From contig NZ_JADQDK010000001.1 in the NCBI RefSeq assembly GCF_019263705.2, positions 6,076,001 to 6,140,000 of the forward strand: a DNA stretch of 64,000 bases, given 5' to 3'. The notes below the pieces were generated by a model. It was not told where the DNA came from. It saw only the letters and a program-made list of their open reading frames with translations, and ran no database searches. The position numbers and the translations under genes are program-made. The DNA comes from Pseudonocardia abyssalis. GTDB taxonomy: Bacteria > Actinomycetota > Actinomycetes > Mycobacteriales > Pseudonocardiaceae. Shown in pieces: positions 36,758 through 44,777 of the stretch (positions within the stretch are counted from its first letter, which is position 1; each line of letters begins with the position of its first letter).

Positions 36758-37207
36758 TCAACCACTCGCGGGAAGATCACACACCTCATGGTCGCAGCCG
36801 TCCGGCTCCCCGGTCTGGAGACGGTGGAACTCCTGCGCGTTCGCCACCACGTGCGCGTTGTGTTCCGACCAGCCCACCACCTGCCGCACCCTGTCGAGGA
36901 AGTCGGCCGCCTCGGGGAGCAACTCGTACCGCACATGTCGCGGGAAGACGTCCGGCAGTTCCTGACGGGCGACGAGTCCCTCGGCCACCATCTTGTGCAG
37001 CGTCCTGCTCAGGATGCGGTCGTGCAGGACCGTCGCCTTTCCCCGCCAGTTCTCGTCGATCGCGTAGGAGTTGACCGTTGTGAGGATCTTCGACCTGCGC
37101 ATCGGGCCGCCGGCCAGCGCGACCATCACCGGTATCGTCCACTTGTCGCCGAAGATGTGCTTGACGGCAGCCGCGTCCCGCAGGAAACATCTGTCATCGG
37201 GTTTCAT
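36758..37207 (-). CDS. HxlR-family winged-helix regulator
   Basis: A 149-residue protein with an HxlR-type winged helix (HIFGDKWTIPVMVALAGGPMRRSKIL ... LSRTLHKMVAEGLVARQELPDVFPRHVRYEL). A 10-residue insert (NSYAIDENWRGKATV) lies in the recognition region, where the family normally has a short turn. GGAGGAACG precedes the ATG at 37207. It converges on the BTAD gene and faces the gene-free control region to its right, so it may govern the MoxR-VWA or Tad genes. Confidence 0.85.
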   Translation of the reverse strand: MKPDDRCFLRDAAAVKHIFGDKWTIPVMVALAGGPMRRSKILTTVNSYAIDENWRGKATVLHDRILSRTLHKMVAEGLVARQELPDVFPRHVRYELLPEAADFLDRVRQVVGWSEHNAHVVANAQEFHRLQTGEPDGCDHEVCDLPASG

Positions 37208-37851
37208 CGTTCCTCCGTTGCCTCGCCTCGCCGTCCCCTTCGTGGGTCTTCCCGGTACCGGCCCGAACGGATGTCGGCCGTTCGGCCCGAAGGGATCACC
37301 GTTCCTGGCGGGGTGCGTCGCCGTGGGCGAACGGACAAGGTTCACTCGAACAGACCAGCGCGGGACGGTTGCTGCTCCGTCGAGAGTGGACGGACGCTGG
37401 AGATCAACACCGATCGTCGTGGCCGCCGTTGGGGGTTCACCTGGGGGATCCGCTAAGGGATCAGTTCGTGGTGGAGGCCAGGACTGATCCCGTCCGTGGT
37501 GCACCTCGGGCATGTCAGGACGTCCACAGACGGATCACCTGGTGTCCCAGACTCGCCTCCCCTCAGGAGTAACTTCACATCGGGTCGGGCTGCTTCGTTC
37601 TCTTTATATCTTCATATCTGCCTCTCCCTCATTTCTTTCTTATTCTCCCTCCTCAAATCTCCTGCTTCCTACTACTGCTTCTCTCGCTATTCTTCCTCTG
37701 TCGATGTCATGTCGGACTGGTCGCCGCGGTCGGGCTGCATTCATACCTTCCCATTGGTCGCCGGCGTTCCCGGTGAAGATGGGCTGTTCCGCAGGGCCTG
37801 GATTGAATTCGCGGATATCCTTAAAGAGTCTTGAAATGGCGCGGAAAAGTG
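37208..37851. other. Gene-free control region
   Basis: No convincing gene lies between the HxlR start and the MoxR promoter. The region contains an inverted repeat CCGAACGG-ATGTCGG-CCGTTCGG (37263-37285, upstream of HxlR, possibly its operator). It also holds an unusually AT-rich, pyrimidine-rich tract at 37593-37702 and ends in the promoter at 37852. Confidence 0.6.
37593..37702. repeat. Pyrimidine-rich, AT-rich tract
   Basis: About 84% of the plus-strand bases over 110 bp are C or T by my count, and GC content is well below the surrounding DNA. The tract is mainly CTT/TCT/CCT runs. It could be a DNA-unwinding or nucleosome-free-like element, an origin component, or foreign sequence. It does not code. 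Confidence 0.7.
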
Positions 37852-37880
37852 TTGAAGAGTGGGCGCGGCAGAGCTATATT
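37852..37880 (+). promoter_or_regulatory. Strong sigma-70-type promoter for the MoxR-VWA operon
   Basis: TTGAAG (37852-37857), an exact 17-bp spacer and TATATT (37875-37880) form the best housekeeping-type promoter in the window. Transcription would start near 37887, leaving a leader of about 115 bases with several short GTCGA/TCGAC dyads before the GTG at 38002. Confidence 0.75.
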
Positions 37881-38001
37881 TAGGTCGTCGCAGAGGCAGC
37901 CCCCGACCCTGGGGAATGCGTCGACCGTCGTAGGATCGACGAGTTTCGACCCGATCGCCTCGGTTTCTGCGCCTCACCGGAAACGCGAAAGGACTCGTGC
38001 C

Positions 38002-39204
38002 GTGCCCACACCCGCCGAAGCCCCCGCCCCAACCACCGCACCGACCGGGCGCCCCGGCCGCCTGCCCAACGGCGAGCTGCGCCGTCAGGTGGCGGTCCAC
38101 CTCGACGAGGCGCCCACCGACACGTTCACGGCCGGGGAGGTCGCCCGGGCGTTGAGTCGGTCGTCCGGGGCCGTCGCGAACGCGCTCACCGTGCTCGCCG
38201 CGCACGGCGAGGCCGAGCTGGTCTCCGAGCGGCCCGCCCGCTACCGCGGCACCCCGGGCACCGGGCGCCTCGCCTCCGTGCCGCCCGCCCCGGCCCGCCC
38301 GGCCGCACCCCGCCCGTCCACCCCGGCCCCGACCCCGGCCCCCGCCCCGACGGCGGGACCCGCCGCAACCACCACTGGGGCTGTCGCGACGCCCGACGAC
38401 GCGCCCGTGACGGGGCCGGTGGCGCGTCCGAACGGGCAGCTCTACCACCCGCGGACGGTGGCGGGGGTGCCGGACGTGACGGCGCTGCGGAAGTTGCGCG
38501 CGGCCGGGGTGCCCGCCCTGCTCTACGGCCCGCCCGGGACCGGAAAGACCTCGGTGGTCGAGGCGGCCTTCGGTGACCTGATCACGGTGCCCGGTGACGG
38601 TGACACCACTGTCGCGGACATCGTGGGCGAGTACACCCAGACCCCGGAGGGCCGTTACGTGTTCGTGCACGGCCCGCTGATCCGGGCCATGCGCGAGGGC
38701 CGCCCGCTGTTCGTCGACGACGCCACCCTGATCCCCCCGAACGTCCTCGCGACGCTGTACCCGGCGATGGACGGGCGCCGTCAGGTGATCGTGAAGGCCA
38801 ACGGGGGCGAGGTCGTCGATGCCGCCGAGGGGTTCTACGTGGTGGCCGGGCACAACCCGGGGGTCCACGGCGCGGTCCTCACCGACGCCCTGTCGTCACG
38901 GTTCTCCGCGCAGATCCAGGTGTCGTCGGACTATGACCTCGCCGTAGCGCTGAAGGTCGACCGGCGGGCCGTGCGCGCGGCCCGGAACCTCGCAACCCGG
39001 CAACGGCGAGGCGAGGTCGGGTGGGCCCCGCAACTGCGGGAGCTGATCGCGTTCGACCGCATCGCGAAGGTCCTCGGTGTCGAGGCGGCCGCCGGGAACA
39101 TCGTCGGGGTCGCCCCGGAGGAGGACCGCGAGATCGTCGCCACCGTGGTCCGCGACGCGTTCGGCGTCGAGTACGCGCCGCTCGCCCTCGGCACCCGCAT
39201 CTGA
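38002..39204 (+). CDS. MoxR-type AAA+ ATPase with N-terminal winged helix
   Basis: A 400-residue protein. Residues 13-75 form a winged-helix domain (NGELRRQVAVHLDE ... LSRSSGAVANALTVLAAHG), then a Pro/Ala linker. A MoxR/CobS-like AAA+ core has Walker A YGPPGTGKTS (about 174-183), Walker B GRPLFVDDATLI with Asp-Asp in place of Asp-Glu, and sensor VVAGHNPG. The GTG at 38002 follows GAAAGGA; longer reading upstream is untranslated leader. It is paired with the VWA protein 33 bp downstream, as chelatase-like or chaperone MoxR-VWA pairs are. Confidence 0.87.
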   Translation: MPTPAEAPAPTTAPTGRPGRLPNGELRRQVAVHLDEAPTDTFTAGEVARALSRSSGAVANALTVLAAHGEAELVSERPARYRGTPGTGRLASVPPAPARPAAPRPSTPAPTPAPAPTAGPAATTTGAVATPDDAPVTGPVARPNGQLYHPRTVAGVPDVTALRKLRAAGVPALLYGPPGTGKTSVVEAAFGDLITVPGDGDTTVADIVGEYTQTPEGRYVFVHGPLIRAMREGRPLFVDDATLIPPNVLATLYPAMDGRRQVIVKANGGEVVDAAEGFYVVAGHNPGVHGAVLTDALSSRFSAQIQVSSDYDLAVALKVDRRAVRAARNLATRQRRGEVGWAPQLRELIAFDRIAKVLGVEAAAGNIVGVAPEEDREIVATVVRDAFGVEYAPLALGTRI

Positions 39205-39237
39205 CCGACCACACCCGAACCCCCGGAGGAGCCCGTC

Positions 39238-41049
39238 ATGAGCGCCCACCTGATCACCGACCCGACCACCGACCCCGACACCCCGGCCGTCGCCGTCACC
39301 GACCCGGCCTGGCTCGTCCTGTCGGCCGCCATGACCGACGAGGTCCCGGTCATCGCCGACCGCGACGACCTGCTGGTCACCATCGCCCCCGGTGCCGGGC
39401 GGGGCGCCCCGGCATGTTTCCTGCCGACCCTGGCGCGGATCGAGGTCAACGGCCACCACCTCGGCGGGGTCGACCCCGCGACGGTCACCCCACACCGGCT
39501 TGGGGACCGGGCCCGGTACGGGCCCGCATGGGGCCTGCTGGTGCACGAGTGCGCGCACGCCGCGCACTCGGTCTGGGAACCACCCCCGGGCGCGCCCCCG
39601 GGCGCGGCGGCGGCGGCCGAGGAGCTCGAGGAGTCCCGCATCGAGGCCGTGCAGGTCGCACGCCGCCCGGACGACCGGCGCTGGTTGCGTGCTTCGGCCA
39701 CCCACCTGATCCTCGACGAGTCCGGGCTGACCGACCCCACCCGCACCCTCGGCGTGAGCCGCGCGGACGCCGGACGGGCCGCCGCGCTCCTGCTCGCCCG
39801 GGTCGACGCCGGGATCCTCAACCCGGACGAGGTCGAGTCGGTCGCCCGAGTCGTCACCGACGTCCTCGGCGAGGACACCCTCGCCACCCTCCGCGAGATA
39901 TGGACGGCCGCGCACGCCACCCCGGACGACGACGCCGAGGCGATGATCGACCTCGGCCGCCGGTGGTGCGACGCCCTCGGCGTCGACCCCGACGCCGGGA
40001 CCGACACGGCCCCCGGGACACCGGACGGTGCCCCCGGGACCGGAGACGGGACGGGCCCGGCCGTCGGGCCGTCGCCGATGAGCGGCGCGATCTCCGACGC
40101 GCTGCGCCGTATCGATGCGGCCGTCGCCTACGAACCGGTCCCCGGTGCCGCCGACGGCACCCCCGCAACGTCCAGCGCCCCTGCCACCGGCCCGGCGGGT
40201 GACCCGGCCGCCGGGGCCGCCGCAGCCCGGGTGTTCGGCCCCGCCACCGACGACGGGACCGGAGCGGCGACCACCGGCGCCCCCGGCGGTGGGGCCCGGG
40301 ACGTCATCGCGGGCACCCGCGCGCCCACCGCCGACGAGCGCCGCGCCGCGCGTCAGGTCGGCCGGGTGCTGGACACCGCCGGGGTCCGGGACCGGGTCGC
40401 GACGCGCACCACCTCGGCGATGCCGCCCGGGCGGCTGCGGATGCGCGGGGCGCTCGCCGCCGACGCCCAGCGCGCGGCCGGGGCGATGCCGACCGCGGAG
40501 CCGTTCACCCGCACCACCCGCCGCGCCGTGCCGACCCCGCCGCTGCGGCTGGGCATCGCGTGCGACGTGTCCAGCTCGATGCGCGAGTTCGCGCGACCGG
40601 TCACCTCGGCGGCGTGGATCCTCGCGAACGCCGCCGCCCACACCCGGGTCCCTGCCACCACGGCCACGGTCGCCTTCGGCGAGGCGGTGCACGCGATCAC
40701 CCGCCCAGGTGCAGTACCGGACCGGGTGACCCGGTTCCGCGCCCCGGACGGGTACGAGGTCATCGACGAGGCCATCGCCGCCCTCGACGGCGCCCTCGGG
40801 CTGGCCTCCCCGGGCGCGGCGCGGCTGCTGGTCGTCGTGTCCGACGGCATCTTCTGTCCGACCCCCCGCGCGGCCGCGCAGGCCCGGGTCGACCGGCTCC
40901 GCGCGGCCGGGTGCGGGGTGCTCTGGCTCGCCCCGCGCGGACCCGTCGAGCCGCTGAACGGTGCCACCGTCCTCCCGCTCACGGACCCGGCAACCACCGC
41001 GCGAGAGATCGCCCGCGCAGCCACGGCTGCCCTCCGCGCGACCCGCTGA
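39238..41049 (+). CDS. Putative metallopeptidase-VWA fusion protein, MoxR partner
   Basis: A 603-residue protein. The N-terminal domain contains LLVHECAHAAHS, an HExxH zinc-protease motif (His103, Glu104, His107) followed by EELEESRIEA, which may give the third ligand. A Pro/Gly/Thr-rich linker and a basic region lead to a C-terminal von Willebrand A domain with the MIDAS motif CDVSSSM (about 441-447) and VSDGIF. The layout resembles DUF2201/CobT-like partners of MoxR ATPases. It would couple ATP-driven remodelling to substrate binding and possibly proteolysis. GGAGGAG lies before the ATG. The target is unknown. Confidence 0.82.
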   Translation: MSAHLITDPTTDPDTPAVAVTDPAWLVLSAAMTDEVPVIADRDDLLVTIAPGAGRGAPACFLPTLARIEVNGHHLGGVDPATVTPHRLGDRARYGPAWGLLVHECAHAAHSVWEPPPGAPPGAAAAAEELEESRIEAVQVARRPDDRRWLRASATHLILDESGLTDPTRTLGVSRADAGRAAALLLARVDAGILNPDEVESVARVVTDVLGEDTLATLREIWTAAHATPDDDAEAMIDLGRRWCDALGVDPDAGTDTAPGTPDGAPGTGDGTGPAVGPSPMSGAISDALRRIDAAVAYEPVPGAADGTPATSSAPATGPAGDPAAGAAAARVFGPATDDGTGAATTGAPGGGARDVIAGTRAPTADERRAARQVGRVLDTAGVRDRVATRTTSAMPPGRLRMRGALAADAQRAAGAMPTAEPFTRTTRRAVPTPPLRLGIACDVSSSMREFARPVTSAAWILANAAAHTRVPATTATVAFGEAVHAITRPGAVPDRVTRFRAPDGYEVIDEAIAALDGALGLASPGAARLLVVVSDGIFCPTPRAAAQARVDRLRAAGCGVLWLAPRGPVEPLNGATVLPLTDPATTAREIARAATAALRATR

Positions 41050-41058
41050 CCGTTCCCG

Positions 41059-41310
41059 GTGCCGGACCGCCCGACGGGGGTCCGGCACCCCGTACCTCCG
41101 ACAACCGAACCCGGCCGACCCGGGCGCCACCGGTTGGCACCGCCGCACACCTGCGGCACCTCCGCGCCCGGATGGCCCGGGACGTGGCGGTTCATGTTGG
41201 GCGTGCCCGCCGCCCGCGTGGTCGTCACCGACGACCCCGCCGCCGTTACGGCCGGACACGCCTGGCACCTGCTCGCCGTCCGTGACCCCGACGACCCCGC
41301 CACCATCTAG
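41059..41310 (+). CDS. Small hypothetical protein after the VWA gene
   Basis: An 83-codon frame starting with GTG, 9 bp after the VWA stop. The C-terminal part (RVVVTDDPAAVTAGHAWHLLAVRDPDD) looks protein-like; the first half is Pro/Arg-rich. An internal ATG at 41194 could be the true start. Close spacing suggests the same transcript. No family is recognised. Confidence 0.4.
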   Translation: MPDRPTGVRHPVPPTTEPGRPGRHRLAPPHTCGTSAPGWPGTWRFMLGVPAARVVVTDDPAAVTAGHAWHLLAVRDPDDPATI

Positions 41311-41443
41311 CGTTCATCCCCGAGGTCGGGCTGGGTGGGCTTCCTTTCTCCTCGACGAATGCCCCGACTGCACTGCGCCCGGGTGCCCATGACGACGGTG
41401 GCCGGGCTGGTCGACCTCGGCCGGTACCCGCCCCGTCCCGCCC

Positions 41444-41551
41444 GGGGAGGCGGACCCCGACGACGAGGGCGACCGTCCGGACCTGCCGGAGGATTTCTTC
41501 GGCGACCCCGGGCACGGCCCACACTGCGAGATCGGCCGGTCTCATCGGTGA
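41444..41551 (+). CDS. Short acidic ORF, start not found
   Basis: The frame reads GEADPDDEGDRPDLPEDFFGDPGHGPHCEIGRSHR and stops at 41549-41551 (residues given in two parts here: EADPDDEGDRPDLPED, then FFGDPGHGPHCEIG). The sequence looks like a real acidic small protein, but no start codon was found downstream of an in-frame stop at 41390. Its stop overlaps the GTG of the next small frame (GTGA). It is either a remnant or has an unusual start. Confidence 0.3.
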   Translation, partial: GEADPDDEGDRPDLPEDFFGDPGHGPHCEIGRSHR

Positions 41552-41709
41552 CTGAACGCCCGCACGGACCACGCCTCGACCCGGACCAGCTGGAACGGTG
41601 GTCCGGGTCGGAGCGTCGGGCGTCGCCGGGTCCCGACGGCGACTCGGAGCTGGACACGTCGACGACGTGGGCGTGCCTCTCGTGCAACCGGTCTCCCCGG
41701 TCGGGGTGA
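41548..41709 (+). CDS. Small hypothetical protein with a CxxC pair
   Basis: A 53-residue frame from a GTG that overlaps the previous stop, reading RLDPDQLERWSGSERR and ending TTWACLSCNRSPRSG. The Cys pair near the end could bind metal. It ends 6 bp before the convergent hypothetical gene's stop. Support is the 4-bp coupling and protein-like start; function unknown. Confidence 0.35.
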   Translation: MTERPHGPRLDPDQLERWSGSERRASPGPDGDSELDTSTTWACLSCNRSPRSG

Positions 41710-41715
41710 CGCCGA

Positions 41716-42348
41716 TCAGGCCGGGACCGGAGTGAACCTCAGGGTCGTAGCGCCTTTCGCGGTCACCGACAGCTCGAGCCGGCCTTCCACCGCGATCGCG
41801 GTTGCGCGAGTCGTCTCGGGGGACTGACCAGCTTCCAAGGTGTCGAACCAGCGGATGAACTCCGGGATCGTGCCGATGCGCGCGACGCGCTGGTGCAGTG
41901 CCGTCTGCTCGTGACCGCGTACGAACTCGCCGACATAGATCTCGGCTCCGCACCCGCACCCGCAGAGCCACCCGCCGACCGTCACGTCGAGATAGGTCAC
42001 GGGGTTGCGGACGCGCGCCGACTCGGGCTGGGGCTGGCCGACGAAGGCTTCGTAGACCGGGTGGCCCGGCTGGAGCAGAGCACCCTCGATGATCTTCTTG
42101 CCGGGCTTGTCCGTGGCCTCCACGATGTCATCGATCTCGGCCGCCATGACGATCTCCCGATCGTCGACGAACGAGAACAGGACGTACCTCTCACCCCTGG
42201 CGCGCTGGCCGAGCACCCAGTGGCCCCGGTTGGCCGCCCAGTTGGTTTCCGCGGTCGCATCCGGGTCCCAGCCGAAGTAGGTGCGGCCCAGCACGTCCGT
42301 GGGGTCATCGATGCGGGTCTTCCTGGTGAGCGTGATGTGGATAGGCAT
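41716..42348 (-). CDS. Hypothetical protein, conserved in actinobacterial islands
   Basis: A 210-residue soluble protein. The N-terminal half (LGRTYFGWDPDATAETNWAANRGHWVLG ... GERYVLFSF) resembles a small alpha-beta domain seen beside restriction or HNH genes. The C-terminal part carries CGCGCGAEIYVGEFVRGHEQTALHQRVARIG, a metal-binding-looking CxCxC and a GHxxxALHxRIA motif common in actinobacterial small proteins. The ATG at 42348 is preceded by GAGGAAGG. Function is not known; it is the last gene of the minus-strand block. Confidence 0.65.
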   Translation of the reverse strand: MPIHITLTRKTRIDDPTDVLGRTYFGWDPDATAETNWAANRGHWVLGQRARGERYVLFSFVDDREIVMAAEIDDIVEATDKPGKKIIEGALLQPGHPVYEAFVGQPQPESARVRNPVTYLDVTVGGWLCGCGCGAEIYVGEFVRGHEQTALHQRVARIGTIPEFIRWFDTLEAGQSPETTRATAIAVEGRLELSVTAKGATTLRFTPVPA

Positions 42349-42709
42349 GTGGTGTACCTTCCTCAACTAGCGGGCCCGGCTATCCGGGTACCGGACCACC
42401 CTCGCATCGCGCGCACGGCCTGTCAACTAGTCAGTCCATCTATGAGGTTATCGTCTGCATGTCGCCGACCGTCTGGTCTGCACGAGGTCGGGTCGAGCAG
42501 TCGCGCGAGGCCGTCGACACGCCGCCAGCCGTCGTCCTACGCGCGCATGCCGAGTAGCGGTGAGCCTGGACGCCGCGTGGAGGCCGAGCCTCCAGCGGCG
42601 GCCAGCAACGAGGCCGCGTCCGAGTGCAGGGGAAGAGTGGCAGGCGGACACCGACGGTTTGCTGCCGTCGGTGCCCGCCCGTTGCGACCGGCTCGAGTAG
42701 TCGATTCGG
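42349..42709. promoter_or_regulatory. Intergenic region upstream of the hypothetical gene
   Basis: This 361-bp stretch has no supported gene. CAACTAG occurs twice, 60 bp apart (42364 and 42424). The second copy overlaps TTGACA on the minus strand (42426-42421), a possible -35 element for the gene at 42348; the matching -10 (GAGGGT at 17 bp) is weak. Confidence 0.35.
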
Positions 42710-43627
42710 CTACGCGCCGTCCTCCCCGGCGGTGTCGAGGTCGGTGGCTGCGGCCGTTGCCAGGGCGTACCGCTTCGGTCGGTCCTTCGTTCGTACCGCG
42801 TAGCCCGCCTTCACGAGGCGCTCGAGGGCGTTGCCGACCGCGCCGGTGGAGCGGCCGAGTTCGTGGCCGATCTTCGTCGGGCCGAACTCCTCGTCGGGGT
42901 GATCGCGCAGGTAGTCCTCGACCATGCCGTGCAGGGCACCGGGTGCGAGCCGGGGTCCGCGGACTGCCGCCGCGACAGCCGGGTTCGCGTCGTCGGGCTC
43001 GGCGCCCTCCGTTGGGTTCTCCTCGGTGTCTGCCGTGTCGAAGGTGGGCGTATCCGTCGTCCCGTCGTCGTGCACGCCCGTCGCGGGCGTGGATGGGGCG
43101 TCGGCTGCCACCTCCGAACCGACTTCGGTACCGATGGCCGGGTCGGTCGCTGTACCCGTCACGCCGGTCACCGCTTCGGCGGGGTCCTCGGCACCGCACG
43201 GAGCGGCATCCGCATCGCCCACACCGTCCGTGGCCGTGTCGCCGACGCCCTCCGGCGTGTTGGTGATGCGGCCGGTGTGCGGGTCGCTGGCGTCCTTCGC
43301 GCTGCCGTTCGTGTTGTCGGGCAGGTAGGCGTCGGCGGACGCGGGAACGGCGAAGCGGGAGGCGGAACGCTTCCCCTCCGTCGGGATCCGGACCGCGGTG
43401 CCGTCGGTGACCCAGCGGGCGAGGATCTTCGCGGCGGTCGACCGACCGATCCCGGCGTCGGTGGACAGCTCCTCAGCGGTACCGCCGGGACGGGCGTGCA
43501 GCGCGGCCCACAGATGATCGGCTGCGGTGGCGGTGCGGTCGGTGGCGGGCCGGTCGTCGCCGTCGGGGCGCACGTCGCCGTGCTCGGTGGTGCTGGCGTT
43601 GTCGGGCAGGGTGGTGTTGGTGGACAT
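42710..43627 (-). CDS. Protein with two winged-helix domains
   Basis: A 305-residue protein. Residues about 35-95 form one MarR/winged-helix-like domain (ADHLWAALHARPGGTAEELSTDAGIGRSTAAKILARWVTDG). A long acidic Thr/Asp-rich linker follows. Residues about 225-290 form a second winged helix (LHGMVEDYLRDHPDEEFGPTKIGHELGRSTGAVGNALERLVKAG ... DRPKRYALA). The second domain aligns without gaps to the N-terminal domain of the MoxR ATPase at 38002. It probably binds DNA and regulates the element's conjugation or MoxR genes. It lies 175 bp downstream of the NlpC/P60 gene. Confidence 0.72.
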   Translation of the reverse strand: MSTNTTLPDNASTTEHGDVRPDGDDRPATDRTATAADHLWAALHARPGGTAEELSTDAGIGRSTAAKILARWVTDGTAVRIPTEGKRSASRFAVPASADAYLPDNTNGSAKDASDPHTGRITNTPEGVGDTATDGVGDADAAPCGAEDPAEAVTGVTGTATDPAIGTEVGSEVAADAPSTPATGVHDDGTTDTPTFDTADTEENPTEGAEPDDANPAVAAAVRGPRLAPGALHGMVEDYLRDHPDEEFGPTKIGHELGRSTGAVGNALERLVKAGYAVRTKDRPKRYALATAAATDLDTAGEDGA

Positions 43628-43802
43628 GACGGGCTCCGTGTCGTCGGTGGTGCGAAGCGGTGGTCATGCCCCGGCCGGAGCGTGTGGCCCCCGGTGCGCT
43701 GCCGGTGGTGCGGGCTACGGACCTATGGACGCTTCCTTCGTCGGGGATGTCAAGCGGAGCGTGCGCACCTCGTGGAGCAGCGCAAACGACTCCGGGCACC
43801 GC

Positions 43803-44777
43803 TCAGGAGGGGACTCCGGCGGGTCGGCTGGCGCCTGCGTAGTCGTCGCCGTTCCACCGGTAGGGCTCGACCTGGACGGGTTCGCCGAAGCGGGGTGCGT
43901 TGATCATCTGTCCGCCGCCGAGGTAGAGCGCGACGTGGTGGATGCGGGCCGTGACGGTCGTGCCGGGCGTGCCGTAGAAGACCAGGTCGCCGGGGAGCAG
44001 CGGGGCGCCCTCGGGGACGGCCGGGCCGGCGAGGTACTGGGTCTGGGCGGTGCGGGGGAGGGTGATCCCGGCGGCGGCGTAGGCGGCGGTGGTGAGGCCG
44101 GAGCAGTCGAACCCGGCCTCGCCGTTGTCGGGGCCGTCACCGCCCCAGAGGTAGGGCAGGCCGCGCTGGCCGCAGGCGTAGTTGATCGCGGCGAGAGTGG
44201 CCGGGCCGGTGGCGGCGATGGCGTTGCAGTCCCCGGTCCCGGTGGGTTGCGTCGCGGCGTAGGCGCGGGCCTGGTCGAGGACCTTGCGGACGTACCAGCC
44301 GGCGCGGTTGTAGGCGAAGAGGGCGGCGTTGAGGTCGCCGGTGCTCGCGCCGCTGTCGCAGAGGTAGTGGGCGGCGGCGTGCACGGCGTCGTGCGGGTCG
44401 TAGCGCGAGGGTGGCCGGGCGCCGCCGGCCGGGAGCGGGTGGCGGGCGACGACCTCGGCGAAGGTGGGTGCGAGGAACTGCATGGGCCCGCCGGCGCCGG
44501 CGGCGTTCTCGCCGTCGCGGACCCCGGGTAGTGGGGAGCGGCCGTGGTCGGTCTCGACCTTGCCGACCGCGGCGAGGACCGACCAGTCGAGCCCGGGGCA
44601 GGTCGGGGCGGCCTGCCGGTAGAGCGCGAGGTAGTCGGCGGGGATGTCGGCCAGCGCGTTCGAGCTGGGGCTGCTCGCGCCGAACATGGAGGTGACGGCG
44701 CTCTGCACGGCGGCGAGGACGAGGATCGGGAGCAGGACGACGACCGCGAGGAGCGCGGCCCCGATCCGCGCACTCAC
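43803..44777 (-). CDS. Conjugation-linked cell-wall hydrolase (SLT + NlpC/P60)
   Basis: A 324-residue protein with an N-terminal membrane anchor (IGAALLAVVVLLPILVLAAV), a lytic transglycosylase-like domain (LDWSVLAAVGKVETDHGRS ... GGPMQFLAPTFAEV, catalytic Glu in VETDHG) and a C-terminal NlpC/P60 peptidase (FDCSGLTTAAYAAAG with catalytic Cys, RIHHVALYLG with His). It would cut glycan and peptide bonds to let the transfer channel through the wall, as VirB1-like proteins do. The GTG start overlaps the preceding gene's stop (GTGA). Confidence 0.88.
   Translation of the reverse strand: MSARIGAALLAVVVLLPILVLAAVQSAVTSMFGASSPSSNALADIPADYLALYRQAAPTCPGLDWSVLAAVGKVETDHGRSPLPGVRDGENAAGAGGPMQFLAPTFAEVVARHPLPAGGARPPSRYDPHDAVHAAAHYLCDSGASTGDLNAALFAYNRAGWYVRKVLDQARAYAATQPTGTGDCNAIAATGPATLAAINYACGQRGLPYLWGGDGPDNGEAGFDCSGLTTAAYAAAGITLPRTAQTQYLAGPAVPEGAPLLPGDLVFYGTPGTTVTARIHHVALYLGGGQMINAPRFGEPVQVEPYRWNGDDYAGASRPAGVPS

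Noticed and set aside
42448..42651. 67-residue minus-strand frame in the 42349-42709 gap
   Set aside because: Arg/Ala-rich with no ribosome site or motif; treated as non-coding.
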